A program made the translations under genes and the position numbers. A stretch of 43,629 nt of DNA from an uncultured Flavobacteriales bacterium. GTDB lineage: Bacteria; Bacteroidota; Bacteroidia; Flavobacteriales; Weeksellaceae. The stretch lies in assembly GCA_937973555.1 (NCBI GenBank), contig CALJKL010000059.1:1-43629 (forward strand), in the 5' to 3' direction. The notes beneath the pieces were generated by a model. That model ran no database searches. It was not told the origin of the DNA and saw nothing but the letters and a program-made list of their open reading frames with translations. Positions 24,232-32,445 of the stretch are shown here, piece after piece; within the stretch, counting starts at the first letter, position 1; the number at the start of each line of letters is the position of its first letter.

Positions 24232-25518
24232 ATGTCAACTTACGTTGTTGTTGGTCTTCAATTCGGAGATGAGGGTAAAGGAAAAATTACCGATGTTCTT
24301 TCAGCAAAATCAGATTATGTAGTTCGTTTTCAGGGAGGTGACAATGCAGGTCATACCGTGTATGTGGGAGATGATAAATTTGTTTTGCACTTGCTTCCTT
24401 CCGGGGTTTTGCAGTGTAAGGGGAAATGTATCATTGCCAATGGCGTGGTGGTAAACCCTAAAGCTTTCCTTAAGGAAATTAAACAAATAGAAGACAAAGG
24501 CTACAGAACAGATCACGTATTCATCAGCAGAAGAGCACACGTCATTATGCCTTACCACATCATGCTGGATACCTACAGAGAAGAAGAACAGGGGGGGACT
24601 CAGATTGGAACCACCAAAAAAGGAATTGGACCATGTTATGAAGACAAGATTGCAAGAGTGGGAATCAGAATGATTGACCTTTTGAACCCAGAAGTTTTAA
24701 AAGAAAAAATCGAGAAAAATTTAAAAATAAAGAATAACCTTTTCGAAAAATATTTTGAAAAGCCGGCTATGAGTTTTGACGAAATCTATCATGAATTCTT
24801 AGAAATTGGTGAAAAACTGAAAGATAGAATTGTAGATACAGAATTAGAACTGAACGAGGCTATCAGAGATAATAAAAATATCCTTTTTGAAGGTGCACAG
24901 GCATTGATGTTGGATATTGATTTTGGAACTTATCCATATGTTACCTCTTCTTCACCTTCTACAGGTGGGGTATGTACGGGGGCTGGGGTTCCACCAACTT
25001 CATTACAAAACTTAATAGGGGTTTCTAAGGCTTATACCACAAGAGTGGGCCATGGTCCTTTCCCAACAGAGTTAGACAATGAATTAGGAGAGCATATCAG
25101 AAAGATTGGTCACGAATTTGGTGCTACAACCGGAAGACCAAGAAGAACAGGTTGGTTGGATTTGGTTTCTTTGAAGCATGCTTGTATGATTAACGGAATC
25201 AATAATTTGGTGATCACCAAATTGGATGTTCTTACCGGAATCGAAAAATTAAAAATAGCGACTCATTATAAAACAGAAGATGGTAAAATCATTGATTATT
25301 TTACTTCTTCTACCACTAAGTTATATCAATATGAAGCCATCTACGAAGAATTGGATGGATGGAATGAAGATATTACCAAAGCAAGAACTTTTGATGAGTT
25401 GCCTGAAAATGCTAAAAAATACATCGCCTTCATAGAAAATTACTTGGGCATTAATGTCTATTTGGTTTCTGTTGGTCCGGAAAGAAGTCAGAATATCATT
25501 AGAAAAGAACTTTTTTGA
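24232..25518 (+). CDS. purA: Adenylosuccinate synthetase
   Basis: This enzyme joins IMP and aspartate using GTP to give adenylosuccinate, the first committed step to AMP. Length (428 residues) is normal. Diagnostic parts are the N-terminal GTP loop LQFGDEGKGKITD with Asp13, GGDNAGHTV with the catalytic His41, GIGPCYEDK, the IMP-binding TSSSPSTGGVCTGAG, FPTELDNELGEHIR and the C-terminal GTP/aspartate loop (TTGRPRRTGWLDLV). It has its own promoter and terminator, so it is monocistronic. Confidence 0.97.
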   Translation: MSTYVVVGLQFGDEGKGKITDVLSAKSDYVVRFQGGDNAGHTVYVGDDKFVLHLLPSGVLQCKGKCIIANGVVVNPKAFLKEIKQIEDKGYRTDHVFISRRAHVIMPYHIMLDTYREEEQGGTQIGTTKKGIGPCYEDKIARVGIRMIDLLNPEVLKEKIEKNLKIKNNLFEKYFEKPAMSFDEIYHEFLEIGEKLKDRIVDTELELNEAIRDNKNILFEGAQALMLDIDFGTYPYVTSSSPSTGGVCTGAGVPPTSLQNLIGVSKAYTTRVGHGPFPTELDNELGEHIRKIGHEFGATTGRPRRTGWLDLVSLKHACMINGINNLVITKLDVLTGIEKLKIATHYKTEDGKIIDYFTSSTTKLYQYEAIYEELDGWNEDITKARTFDELPENAKKYIAFIENYLGINVYLVSVGPERSQNIIRKELF

Positions 25519-25552
25519 TATAAGAAAAACATCTCAAAATGAAATTTTATAG

Positions 25553-25582
25553 AAAAAACGCATATTAATATGCGTTTTTTTT
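25553..25582 (+). terminator. Terminator after purA
   Basis: A perfect palindrome (CGCATATTAATATGCG) is flanked by six A and a run of eight T. It begins 35 bases after the purA stop. Confidence 0.88.
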
Positions 25583-25837
25583 GTTTTTATAATTCGTAGA
25601 ATCAGAAAATATTTTTTCGGGTTAATTTATTTATAATAGTTTATAAATGAAGTCAAAAAGGGACTTTGATGAAATTTCTCCTAAAATATTTTCATTAAAA
25701 TCATCACATAATTTGATTTTCTTGAATTAAAAATAATTTTTTGGCAAGATTATTGAATTACTTTAATTACTTACTGCAAAAAGATAAGAAAACTATAATC
25801 TTAATAAAATTTTATTAACCTTTAAAGATTAGAACCC
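25583..25837 (+). promoter_or_regulatory. AT-rich upstream region of tonB gene with sigma-54-like site
   Basis: No gene is visible in these 255 bases. At 25741-25756 the word TTGGCAAGATTATTGA has the GG-N10-G spacing of a sigma-54 (-24/-12) promoter; the consensus final C is A here. It would give a leader of roughly 70 bases to the TonB gene. A housekeeping alternative (-7-like TACTTTAA at about 25760) is weaker. The rest is featureless AT-rich DNA. Confidence 0.35.
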
Positions 25838-26656
25838 ATGAACAAAAACTTCTTAACCCACGACGAACATAGAATGTTCAATGAAATTGTGTTTGAAAAC
25901 AGAAACAAAGCCTATGGAGCCTATGTATTAAGAAATGAAGCAAATGTTATGCTTCAAAGAGCTTTTTTGATAGGTGTAGCCTTTTTTTCGGCAATAGTGA
26001 TAGTGCCATTGGTAATTGCCAAATTAAAACCAACCCCTGTAATTATTGCTGATCATGGGCCATTTATTCTTAAGGATATTCAAGATGAAGTACCAATTGA
26101 TAAGTCTCAACCACAGGTAATAAAACCAAAACCTACTGATCAACTAAAGACTCAAAGTTTGGATGCTCCTAATCCAACAAGAAAAGCGGTGGAAGATCAA
26201 ACCATTAATCCTAAAGATAATGATGCTTTGATTTCTGATAGGGACCGAGTGGGTACACCAGTGGTTAATCAAAATCCAATTTTGGTTACACCGGGACCAG
26301 AAGTGCCCAAAACAGACGTAACTTCTAAAGCAGATCCTAATGCAATTGTAGCAAGTGTAGATGTAGAAGCTAATTTTACGGGTGGTATTGAAGCTTTCAG
26401 AAATAAGGTTTTGCAAAATTTTGATACAATGGTTGTCAACAATGATAGTGGCGAAATCATTAAAGGAACCATTACTTTTATTGTAGAAAAAGACGGCACT
26501 ATTACCAATGTAAAAGCCAGTAGCCCAAATACTGATTTCAGCAGAGAGGCTGAGAAAACCATCAAAAATATCAAAGGAAAATGGATTCCTGCCAAATTAA
26601 AAGGCGAAGCCGTTCGTTCTTATTTTAGATTTCCTATTTCTATGCAGTTTGATTGA
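25838..26656 (+). CDS. Energy transducer TonB-like protein
   Basis: This inner-membrane protein has 272 residues and is related to TonB, which passes proton-motive energy from ExbB/ExbD to outer-membrane receptors. It starts with a Bacteroidetes-type cytoplasmic piece (EHRMFNEIVFENRNKAYGAYVLRN) and one membrane helix near residue 50 (FLIGVAFFSAIVIVPLVIA). A proline/lysine-rich periplasmic linker (about 65-180) follows, then a TonB C-terminal domain (about 200-272, GTITFIVEKDGTITNVKAS). exbB and exbD are not in the window, so this is a stand-alone copy. A terminator-like hairpin follows. Confidence 0.88.
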   Translation: MNKNFLTHDEHRMFNEIVFENRNKAYGAYVLRNEANVMLQRAFLIGVAFFSAIVIVPLVIAKLKPTPVIIADHGPFILKDIQDEVPIDKSQPQVIKPKPTDQLKTQSLDAPNPTRKAVEDQTINPKDNDALISDRDRVGTPVVNQNPILVTPGPEVPKTDVTSKADPNAIVASVDVEANFTGGIEAFRNKVLQNFDTMVVNNDSGEIIKGTITFIVEKDGTITNVKASSPNTDFSREAEKTIKNIKGKWIPAKLKGEAVRSYFRFPISMQFD

Positions 26657-26712
26657 TTCAATTTTTCACATACACATAAAATATAGTTATATATTTCTTG
26701 CAATTTGTTTTT

Positions 26713-26753
26713 AAATTATCCACAATTTTCTAAAAATTGTGGATAATTTTTTT
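26713..26753 (+). terminator. Hairpin with T-run holding two inverted perfect DnaA boxes
   Basis: A 17-bp perfect stem with a three-base loop (CTA) is followed by a run of seven T, so it can terminate the tonB transcript. Each arm contains the perfect 9-base DnaA box: TTATCCACA at 26716-26724 and its complement TGTGGATAA at 26738-26746. The placement just upstream of parA makes a replication-related role possible. Confidence 0.8.
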
Positions 26754-26828
26754 GTGCTTTAAGCCATTAATTCACAATACTTTAATATTTTTGGCAGTTA
26801 TTAACATTCAACAGAAGTGCAAATTATT

Positions 26829-26836
26829 GTATTTTT
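26829..26836 (+). promoter_or_regulatory. Putative -7 element of parAB
   Basis: TATTTTTG matches TAnnTTTG and ends 18 bases before the parA ATG. No clear TTTG lies 19-20 bases upstream. Confidence 0.45.
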
Positions 26837-26854
26837 GAAAACTAATTCATTTTT

Positions 26855-27628
26855 ATGGGAAAAATAATAGGTGTTGCCAATCAAAAAGGAGGTGTAGGTA
26901 AAACTACTACGGCTGTTAATCTTGCTGCTGCCTTAGGAGTTTTAGAGAAAAAGGTTTTGTTGATAGATGCAGATCCTCAGGCTAATGCAACCTCAGGTTT
27001 AGGGATAGAAGAAGTTAATTTTTCTACCTATAATCTATTAGAACATAGCGCAGATGTTAGAGATTGTATTCAGGCAACAAGTTCTCCAAATCTAGATTTA
27101 ATACCATCTCATATAGACTTGGTGGCAGCGGAAATAGAATTGGTAGACAGAGACAAGCGTGAGTATATGCTCAAAAAAGCCTTAGAGCCTGTAAAAAATG
27201 AATACGACTACATCATTATAGACTGTGCTCCAAGTTTGGGGTTGATTACCGTAAATGCACTTACGGCTGCAGATTCGGTCATTATTCCTATTCAGTGCGA
27301 ATATTTTGCATTAGAAGGTTTGGGCAAATTGCTGAATACAATTAAAAACGTTCAGAAAATACACAATTACGATTTAGATATAGAAGGCCTTCTACTTACC
27401 ATGTTCGATTCTAGATTAAGGCTGTCTAATCAGGTGGTAGAGGAGGTGAATACCCATTTCCCGGAAATGGTTTTCGAAACCGTGATTTCTAGAAATGTGA
27501 GACTTTCTGAAGCACCAAGTTTTGGGGAAAGCATCCTGAAATATGATGCTGAATGCAAAGGAGCAGTTCAGTATATACAGTTGGCTGAAGAAGTATTGGT
27601 AAAAAACGAGAAATTACAGCAGGCATAA
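26855..27628 (+). CDS. parA: Chromosome partitioning ATPase ParA/Soj
   Basis: This Walker-type ATPase of 257 residues moves or separates replicated origins together with ParB. The deviant Walker A motif KGGVGKTTTAVNLA is at residues 11-24. Walker A' (VLLIDADPQANATSGLG) and Walker B (YDYIIIDCAPSLG) are intact. It has no N-terminal DNA-binding extension, so it is the chromosomal Soj type rather than the long plasmid P1 type. parB follows after 61 bases, giving the classical parAB arrangement. Confidence 0.96.
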   Translation: MGKIIGVANQKGGVGKTTTAVNLAAALGVLEKKVLLIDADPQANATSGLGIEEVNFSTYNLLEHSADVRDCIQATSSPNLDLIPSHIDLVAAEIELVDRDKREYMLKKALEPVKNEYDYIIIDCAPSLGLITVNALTAADSVIIPIQCEYFALEGLGKLLNTIKNVQKIHNYDLDIEGLLLTMFDSRLRLSNQVVEEVNTHFPEMVFETVISRNVRLSEAPSFGESILKYDAECKGAVQYIQLAEEVLVKNEKLQQA

Positions 27629-27689
27629 TTTGTGAAAATTGATTTTTCCGATTCATTGGGAAATTCATTGCAATTATCAAATATAAAAT

Positions 27690-28577
27690 ATGAAAGACAA
27701 AAAACGAGCAATGGGACGTGGCTTAGGGGCTATTTTAAGTGCTGAAAGCAAAAGTTCTATTAACTCTGCTACAGATAATGGTGCAGAAAAATTGGTAGGA
27801 AACATGGTAGAAGTAGCACTGGAAGATATCTATCCCAATGCCACCCAACCCCGTACTTATTTTGATGAAACGGCTTTGCAGGAGTTGGCTCAGTCCATCA
27901 AAACTTTAGGCGTAATACAACCTATCACATTAAGAAAAGACGGAAGTAAATTCGAAATTATTTCCGGAGAAAGACGTTTCAGGGCCTCCAAATTGGCAGG
28001 TCTTAAAACGGTGCCGGCCTACATAAGATTGGTAAACGATCAGGAGTTGCTAGAAATGGCGTTGGTAGAAAACATTCAGCGTGAAGATTTAGATGCCATA
28101 GAAGTTGCCCTTACTTATCAGAGACTTTTAGAAGAAATTGGCCTTACGCAGGAAAACCTGAGTCAAAGAGTAGGAAAAGAAAGAAGTACCATTACCAATT
28201 CTATCCGTCTTCTAAGACTTAATCCTGCTGTACAGCAGGCCATCAGAACCGGTGAAATTTCTGCGGGACATGGCAGAGCCATTATCAGTTTAGAAAATGA
28301 GACTCTTCAACAACAGTTGTTCGAGAAGATTATCAATGAAAAATTGAATGTAAGGCAAGCTGAAAAAGCCGCTTCTGAACTAAAAAATCCTAAAAAAGAA
28401 GCTCTTAAAAAGGTTAAAGAATTGCCAAATCATCTTAGAAAAGTGCAGAAATCACTTGCGGATGTTCTAGATGTGGAGGTAGAAATAAAAACGGCTGCCA
28501 AAGGCAAAAAAGGAAAAATCATTTTAGACTTTAACAACGAAGAAGAATTGAACAAGATTCTTTCGCATTTCAATTAA
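27690..28577 (+). CDS. parB: Chromosome partitioning protein ParB/Spo0J
   Basis: ParB binds parS sites and spreads along DNA as a CTP-dependent clamp. All parts are visible in 295 residues. The ParB/Srx N-terminal domain has IYPNATQPRTYFDE, the Arg-rich box SGERRFRASKLAGL and NIQREDLDAIEVA. A central helix-turn-helix (TQENLSQRVGKERSTITNSI) and a C-terminal dimerisation part follow. No canonical parS (TGTTTCACGTGAAACA) was recognised in the surrounding sequence, though I could only scan by eye. The stop TAA overlaps the next ATG by one base. Confidence 0.95.
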   Translation: MKDKKRAMGRGLGAILSAESKSSINSATDNGAEKLVGNMVEVALEDIYPNATQPRTYFDETALQELAQSIKTLGVIQPITLRKDGSKFEIISGERRFRASKLAGLKTVPAYIRLVNDQELLEMALVENIQREDLDAIEVALTYQRLLEEIGLTQENLSQRVGKERSTITNSIRLLRLNPAVQQAIRTGEISAGHGRAIISLENETLQQQLFEKIINEKLNVRQAEKAASELKNPKKEALKKVKELPNHLRKVQKSLADVLDVEVEIKTAAKGKKGKIILDFNNEEELNKILSHFN

Positions 28578-29158
28578 TGAGAACATTATTCTCCATCCTG
28601 TTTTTACTAAACTTCACCTTCTCTTTTTCGCAGGTAAAACCATCAGATAGCGTAAAGACAGAAAACCAAGTGGTAGAAGAGATAGAAAAAGCGAATGTGA
28701 AAATCACCCCCCAATACAATCCTACGAAAGCAGGGTTGTATTCTGCTGTTTTACCGGGGCTGGGACAGTTGTACAACAAAAAATACTGGAAAATGCCTAT
28801 CGTTTGGGGAGCAGTTGGTACTGGCGTGGGCATTATCATATATAACGACAAACAGTACAAAAGATACAGAACGGCTTATATAGCAGAGCTCAACGGGCAG
28901 CCGCATGAGTTTTCGGATATTCCAGGGATAGATAAAGTAGTATTGGGCAATGTTCAGGATAGGGCAAAAAGGTATAGGGATTATGCCATTGCCATTACCG
29001 GCGTAATATATATTCTCAATATTGTAGATGCGGTGGTAGATGCCCATTTGTATGAGCAGAGAAAAGATCCGGATTTGGCTATAAAACCCACCGTTATTAA
29101 TGATCAGATGGGCTTAGGATATCCCAAGGCAGGAATTTCTTTAACCTATAGATTTTAA
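28577..29158 (+). CDS. DUF5683 membrane protein
   Basis: This 193-residue Bacteroidetes protein has a signal peptide-like start (LFSILFLLNFTFSFSQ). It has a block typical of DUF5683 (ITPQYNPTKAGLYSAVLPGLGQLYNKKYWKMP), a short hydrophobic helix (GAVGTGVGIIIY), a second one around residues 134-150, and a final strand ISLTYRF. The function is unknown. The ATG shares one base with the parB stop, so it is translationally coupled to parAB. Confidence 0.85.
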   Translation: MRTLFSILFLLNFTFSFSQVKPSDSVKTENQVVEEIEKANVKITPQYNPTKAGLYSAVLPGLGQLYNKKYWKMPIVWGAVGTGVGIIIYNDKQYKRYRTAYIAELNGQPHEFSDIPGIDKVVLGNVQDRAKRYRDYAIAITGVIYILNIVDAVVDAHLYEQRKDPDLAIKPTVINDQMGLGYPKAGISLTYRF

Positions 29159-29160
29159 AG

Positions 29161-29262
29161 AAAAAATTGGGCAGCAATTTCCCGCTTTCTGCTCATACTC
29201 CTCGCGCCAAAGCTTATTCCTGGCGAGCTGCGGGGTAACCGCTGCAATCGGGGCTGCAAAGA
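29161..29262. repeat. Dispersed GC-richer repeat element, copy 2
   Basis: This block between DUF5683 and dapB is much richer in GC than its surroundings. It shares words with the block at 21058 (for example CCGCTGCAATCGGGGC here versus ACTGCAATCCGGGGCG there). It contains an imperfect hairpin, CGCCA/TGGCG, near 29206-29225. No stable reading frame spans it. Confidence 0.55.
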
Positions 29263-29307
29263 AGAAATAAAAACATCGGATATAATCCGAAACAAAAAAA
29301 TAAAAAT

Positions 29308-30009
29308 ATGAAAATAGCATTAGTAGGATATGGTAAAATGGGCAAAATAATAGATGGTATTGCCACCAACAGAGGTCACGAAATTGTGGCAAGATTAAGC
29401 CAAACACCTACCAAAGAAACCCTTAATGATGCAGATGTGGTGATAGAATTTTCTCAGCCCGAAGTGGCCTTCAATAATATAAAGACTTGTCTTGAAAATA
29501 AAATTCCGGTAGTGTGTGGAACCACTGGTTGGTTAGAGAGAAAACCTGAAATCGAAAAAATTGCTTTAGATAACGATACCGCTTTTTTATATGGTTCTAA
29601 TTTCAGTTTGGGGGTAAACCTTTTCTTTGCCCTTAATGAAAATTTGGCAAAACTGATGCATAAATTCAACAAGGATTATACGTGTCAGTTAGAAGAGATT
29701 CACCATGTGCACAAGAAAGACGCTCCAAGTGGTACGGCGATTTCTGTGGCAGAAGGTATTATCAAAAATTCAGATTTTACTTCTTGGAAACTAGATGAAA
29801 CCCAAGGGGCAGAATTGGGCATCAATGCCATCAGAGAAGATGAAGTGCCTGGTACGCATAGCGTATATTACCGTTCAGAAGTAGATGAAATCGAAATAAA
29901 ACATACAGCCTTCAGCAGAAACGGTTTTGCTTTGGGTGCTGTAATTGCCGCAGAATGGCTTCCGGATAAAAAAGGAAACTTCGGGATGAAAGAAGTTTTA
30001 GGACTTTAA
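29308..30009 (+). CDS. dapB: 4-Hydroxy-tetrahydrodipicolinate reductase
   Basis: This enzyme reduces the dihydrodipicolinate precursor with NAD(P)H in lysine and meso-diaminopimelate synthesis, which feeds peptidoglycan. Its 233 residues show the Rossmann start KIALVGYGKMGKII, CGTTGW (the substrate/cofactor loop), GSNFSLGVNLF and the signature EEIHHVHKKDAPSGTA, with the catalytic His and Lys. It is at the short end for DapB, as usual in Bacteroidetes. No terminator lies between it and lepB, 49 bases downstream. Confidence 0.95.
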   Translation: MKIALVGYGKMGKIIDGIATNRGHEIVARLSQTPTKETLNDADVVIEFSQPEVAFNNIKTCLENKIPVVCGTTGWLERKPEIEKIALDNDTAFLYGSNFSLGVNLFFALNENLAKLMHKFNKDYTCQLEEIHHVHKKDAPSGTAISVAEGIIKNSDFTSWKLDETQGAELGINAIREDEVPGTHSVYYRSEVDEIEIKHTAFSRNGFALGAVIAAEWLPDKKGNFGMKEVLGL

Positions 30010-30058
30010 TTGTAACAATTTTTTAAATTCATTACTAATTCACTATTACTTATATAAA

Positions 30059-31711
30059 ATGGATTACATTATACAATATTCTGTCTATGTGCTGATTTTA
30101 TCAGCATTATTAGGCCTTTCTACAATTAAGTTGTATCAGAAGATGGGCTATAAAGGTTGGGAAGCATTTGTACCTTTTTACAATTATTACATCATCCTGA
30201 AAGAGGTAGGTGAGCCAAAATGGTGGGTGATTTTTGTTTATATTCCTATCGTTGGGCCTATTATGATGACGGTTTTTCATCTTTTTTTAATGAAAAAATT
30301 CGGAAGAACTACCTTTTTAGAGCAATTGCTTACTGCTATTCTTCCTTTCTTTTATTTGGCCTATACTTCCTATTTTCAACCCAATAAAGTAGACCGTTTT
30401 GCTGTAGATGATCCTAAAGCCAAAAAAGAAACTTTTTTAGGATCTATTACCTTTGCTGTAGTATTTGCAACTATGGTTCATGCTTTTGTAACGCAGCCTT
30501 TTGCTATTCCTACGGGTTCTATGGAGCGTACCCTTTTGGTGGGCGATTTTCTTTTTGTTAACAAATGGAGTTATGGTTACAGAATGCCGATGAGACCTGT
30601 AGCTTTGCCTTTCTTGCAGGGGACCATTATGGATACAGGAGAAAAAGGAAACCCGAAAGATGATCCAAAATCTTATGTGGATGCTATTAAATTGCCTTAC
30701 TTAAGAATAGGAGAGTTCAAAAAGCCGAAGAAAAACGATATCGTGGTGTTTAACTATCCTGGAGATTCTGTCCATACGGCTATTGATAGAAAAGATCCTT
30801 ATGTAAAACGCTGTGTGGCAGTAGGAGGCGATGTGGTAGAAATGAGAGCGGGAAGGCTTTTTGTCAATGGACAACCCGAAAAATTAATGGGAGATGCAGA
30901 GGTGCAGCATTCTTATATTGTTTATACCAGATCAGAAATAGACATCAATTATCTTTGGAAAAACTTGGCATATTTGCCGATTGATGACGAAGGCAATACG
31001 GAAGACGGGTTGCATTATTATCAGTTTCAGGGATTGACAGATGATTTGTTGGCGCAAATAAAACAAATTCCAGAGTTTGTAAAAGCTGAAGAAGTTTTAG
31101 CTAAAAAAGGGGAAGGTTCTATTTCTTACTTTCCTGTAAAAGATGAAAATGGTAACTATGTAAATGATGGTACTGGACACGCTTTAAGATCTAAAAAACT
31201 AGATATTTCGCAATCAATTTTTCCAGTCAATAAGCCATGGAACCAAGATTGGTATGGGCCATTAACCATCCCGAAAAAAGGAGATGTCATTACCCTAACC
31301 CAAGATAATCTTCCCGAATACAAAAAACTGATTACAGAATATGAAGGGAACATCTTGGAGTATAAAGGTGGAAAATTCTATATAAACGGACAGCAAACCG
31401 ATAAATATACCATAAAGCAAGACTATTACTTCATGATGGGAGACAATAGGGATGCATCATTGGATGCCCGTTTCTTCGGATTTGTTCCGGAGACCAACAT
31501 TGTAGGTTCACCTATGTTTACATGGCTCAGCCTTCAGGGAACGTTTGATGAAGGACCTAAGAAAATCCGTTGGGAAAGAATGTTCAAAGCTACTAATACT
31601 GGAGAAAAAAATAAGACTTCTTACTGGTGGATTGCAGCTATTCTTTTAATCCTATTTTTTGGATGGGAATATTTTGTGACTTTTTTCAAAAAGAAAAAAG
31701 AAGAAGATTAG
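30059..31711 (+). CDS. lepB: Signal peptidase I, long Bacteroidetes form
   Basis: This inner-membrane serine protease removes signal peptides from exported proteins. It has 550 residues, much longer than the roughly 320 of E. coli LepB. The first about 110 residues contain several hydrophobic helices (YVLILSALLGLSTIKLYQK and others). The catalytic Ser154 is in FAIPTGSMERTLLVGDF and the general-base Lys250 in YVKRCVAVGGDVVEM. The late signature MMGDNRDASLDARFFGFVP is intact. Between the Lys and this last box is an insertion of about 200 residues. A final membrane helix (WWIAAILLILFFGWEYFVTF) precedes a lysine-rich tail. It lies between dapB and wbqC. Confidence 0.94.
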   Translation: MDYIIQYSVYVLILSALLGLSTIKLYQKMGYKGWEAFVPFYNYYIILKEVGEPKWWVIFVYIPIVGPIMMTVFHLFLMKKFGRTTFLEQLLTAILPFFYLAYTSYFQPNKVDRFAVDDPKAKKETFLGSITFAVVFATMVHAFVTQPFAIPTGSMERTLLVGDFLFVNKWSYGYRMPMRPVALPFLQGTIMDTGEKGNPKDDPKSYVDAIKLPYLRIGEFKKPKKNDIVVFNYPGDSVHTAIDRKDPYVKRCVAVGGDVVEMRAGRLFVNGQPEKLMGDAEVQHSYIVYTRSEIDINYLWKNLAYLPIDDEGNTEDGLHYYQFQGLTDDLLAQIKQIPEFVKAEEVLAKKGEGSISYFPVKDENGNYVNDGTGHALRSKKLDISQSIFPVNKPWNQDWYGPLTIPKKGDVITLTQDNLPEYKKLITEYEGNILEYKGGKFYINGQQTDKYTIKQDYYFMMGDNRDASLDARFFGFVPETNIVGSPMFTWLSLQGTFDEGPKKIRWERMFKATNTGEKNKTSYWWIAAILLILFFGWEYFVTFFKKKKEED

Positions 31712-31734
31712 TTTTAAAATAAATGAAAAATATG

Positions 31735-31767
31735 CCCTGTCAAAGATAAATCTTGGCAGGGTTTTTT
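31735..31767 (+). terminator. Terminator after lepB
   Basis: CCCTGTCAAAGAT and ATCTTGGCAGGG pair with one mismatch or bulge, and six T follow. It begins about 24 bases after the lepB stop. Confidence 0.8.
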
Positions 31768-31799
31768 ATTGGATGATGCGATTAATCATCTGTTTTTTT

Positions 31800-31807
31800 T
31801 ACCTTTG
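31800..31807 (+). promoter_or_regulatory. -7 element before wbqC
   Basis: TACCTTTG matches TAnnTTTG. It ends 17 bases before the ATG at 31825, similar to hpt and DUF2461, and only 8 bases before the first possible ATG at 31816. Confidence 0.45.
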
Positions 31808-31824
31808 AAAACTTAATGAATTCT

Positions 31825-32433
31825 ATGAAAGTATTACTCCCAATATTTTATTTGCCACCTATTTCATGGTTTGCAGAATTTTTAAATGATGAAAATGAAG
31901 TGGTTTTGGAACATTTCGAAAATTTTCCAAAACAGACTTTCAGAAGCCGAACCAATATTTTTGGGGCAAACGGAAAACTACCGCTCATTTTGCCTATACA
32001 TCACAATGGAAATCGAGCAATGAAGGACATTGAAATTTCTTATGCCGAAGATTGGCAGAAACTGCACTGGAAATCAATCAAAATTGCCTATCAGAGTTCT
32101 CCGTATTTTGAATATTATGAGAGTAAATTACAACAGATTTTTGCTGTTCAGCCAAAGTCTTTGATCGAGTTTAGTATCAATGCTGTAAAGGTTATTTTAA
32201 GTATTTTGAAAGTTGAAAAAGAATTTACCCTGAGTAGCGAATATGATAAATCTCCAGAAATGAAAGATCTAAGAAGTTCATTTTCTGCCAAAAAGGAATC
32301 AGAATATTCTTTGCCAGAGTACTATCAGACTTTTAGTGATAAATTGGGCTTTCTTCCTGATTTATCGATCATAGACCTTTTGTGTAACATTGGCCCAGAA
32401 TCTGTTACCTATATCAAGAATATTAAAAAGTAA
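31825..32433 (+). CDS. WbqC family protein
   Basis: This is a WbqC-family protein of about 202 residues. Family features are the N-terminal MKVLLPIFYLPPISWF, then RSRTNIFGANGKLPLILPIHH and DWQKLHWKSIKIAYQSSPYFEYY. Its relatives are linked to O-antigen or sugar-nucleotide pathways; enzymatic activity is not firmly established. The -7 box spacing makes 31825 the better start than 31816. The S8 protease follows after 12 bases. Confidence 0.85.
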   Translation: MKVLLPIFYLPPISWFAEFLNDENEVVLEHFENFPKQTFRSRTNIFGANGKLPLILPIHHNGNRAMKDIEISYAEDWQKLHWKSIKIAYQSSPYFEYYESKLQQIFAVQPKSLIEFSINAVKVILSILKVEKEFTLSSEYDKSPEMKDLRSSFSAKKESEYSLPEYYQTFSDKLGFLPDLSIIDLLCNIGPESVTYIKNIKK

Positions 32434-32445
32434 AATTCACATACA

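Noticed and set aside
25519..25837. Possible riboswitch in the long gap before tonB
   Set aside because: Apart from the purA terminator and a sigma-54-like word, no known riboswitch consensus or strong structure was recognised.
26657..27700. parS site near parAB
   Set aside because: No match to the palindrome TGTTTCACGTGAAACA was found by eye; a computed search over the genome is needed.
29141..29407. Minus-strand frame of 88 codons between DUF5683 and dapB
   Set aside because: Spans the second dispersed repeat and runs into dapB; not coding-like.
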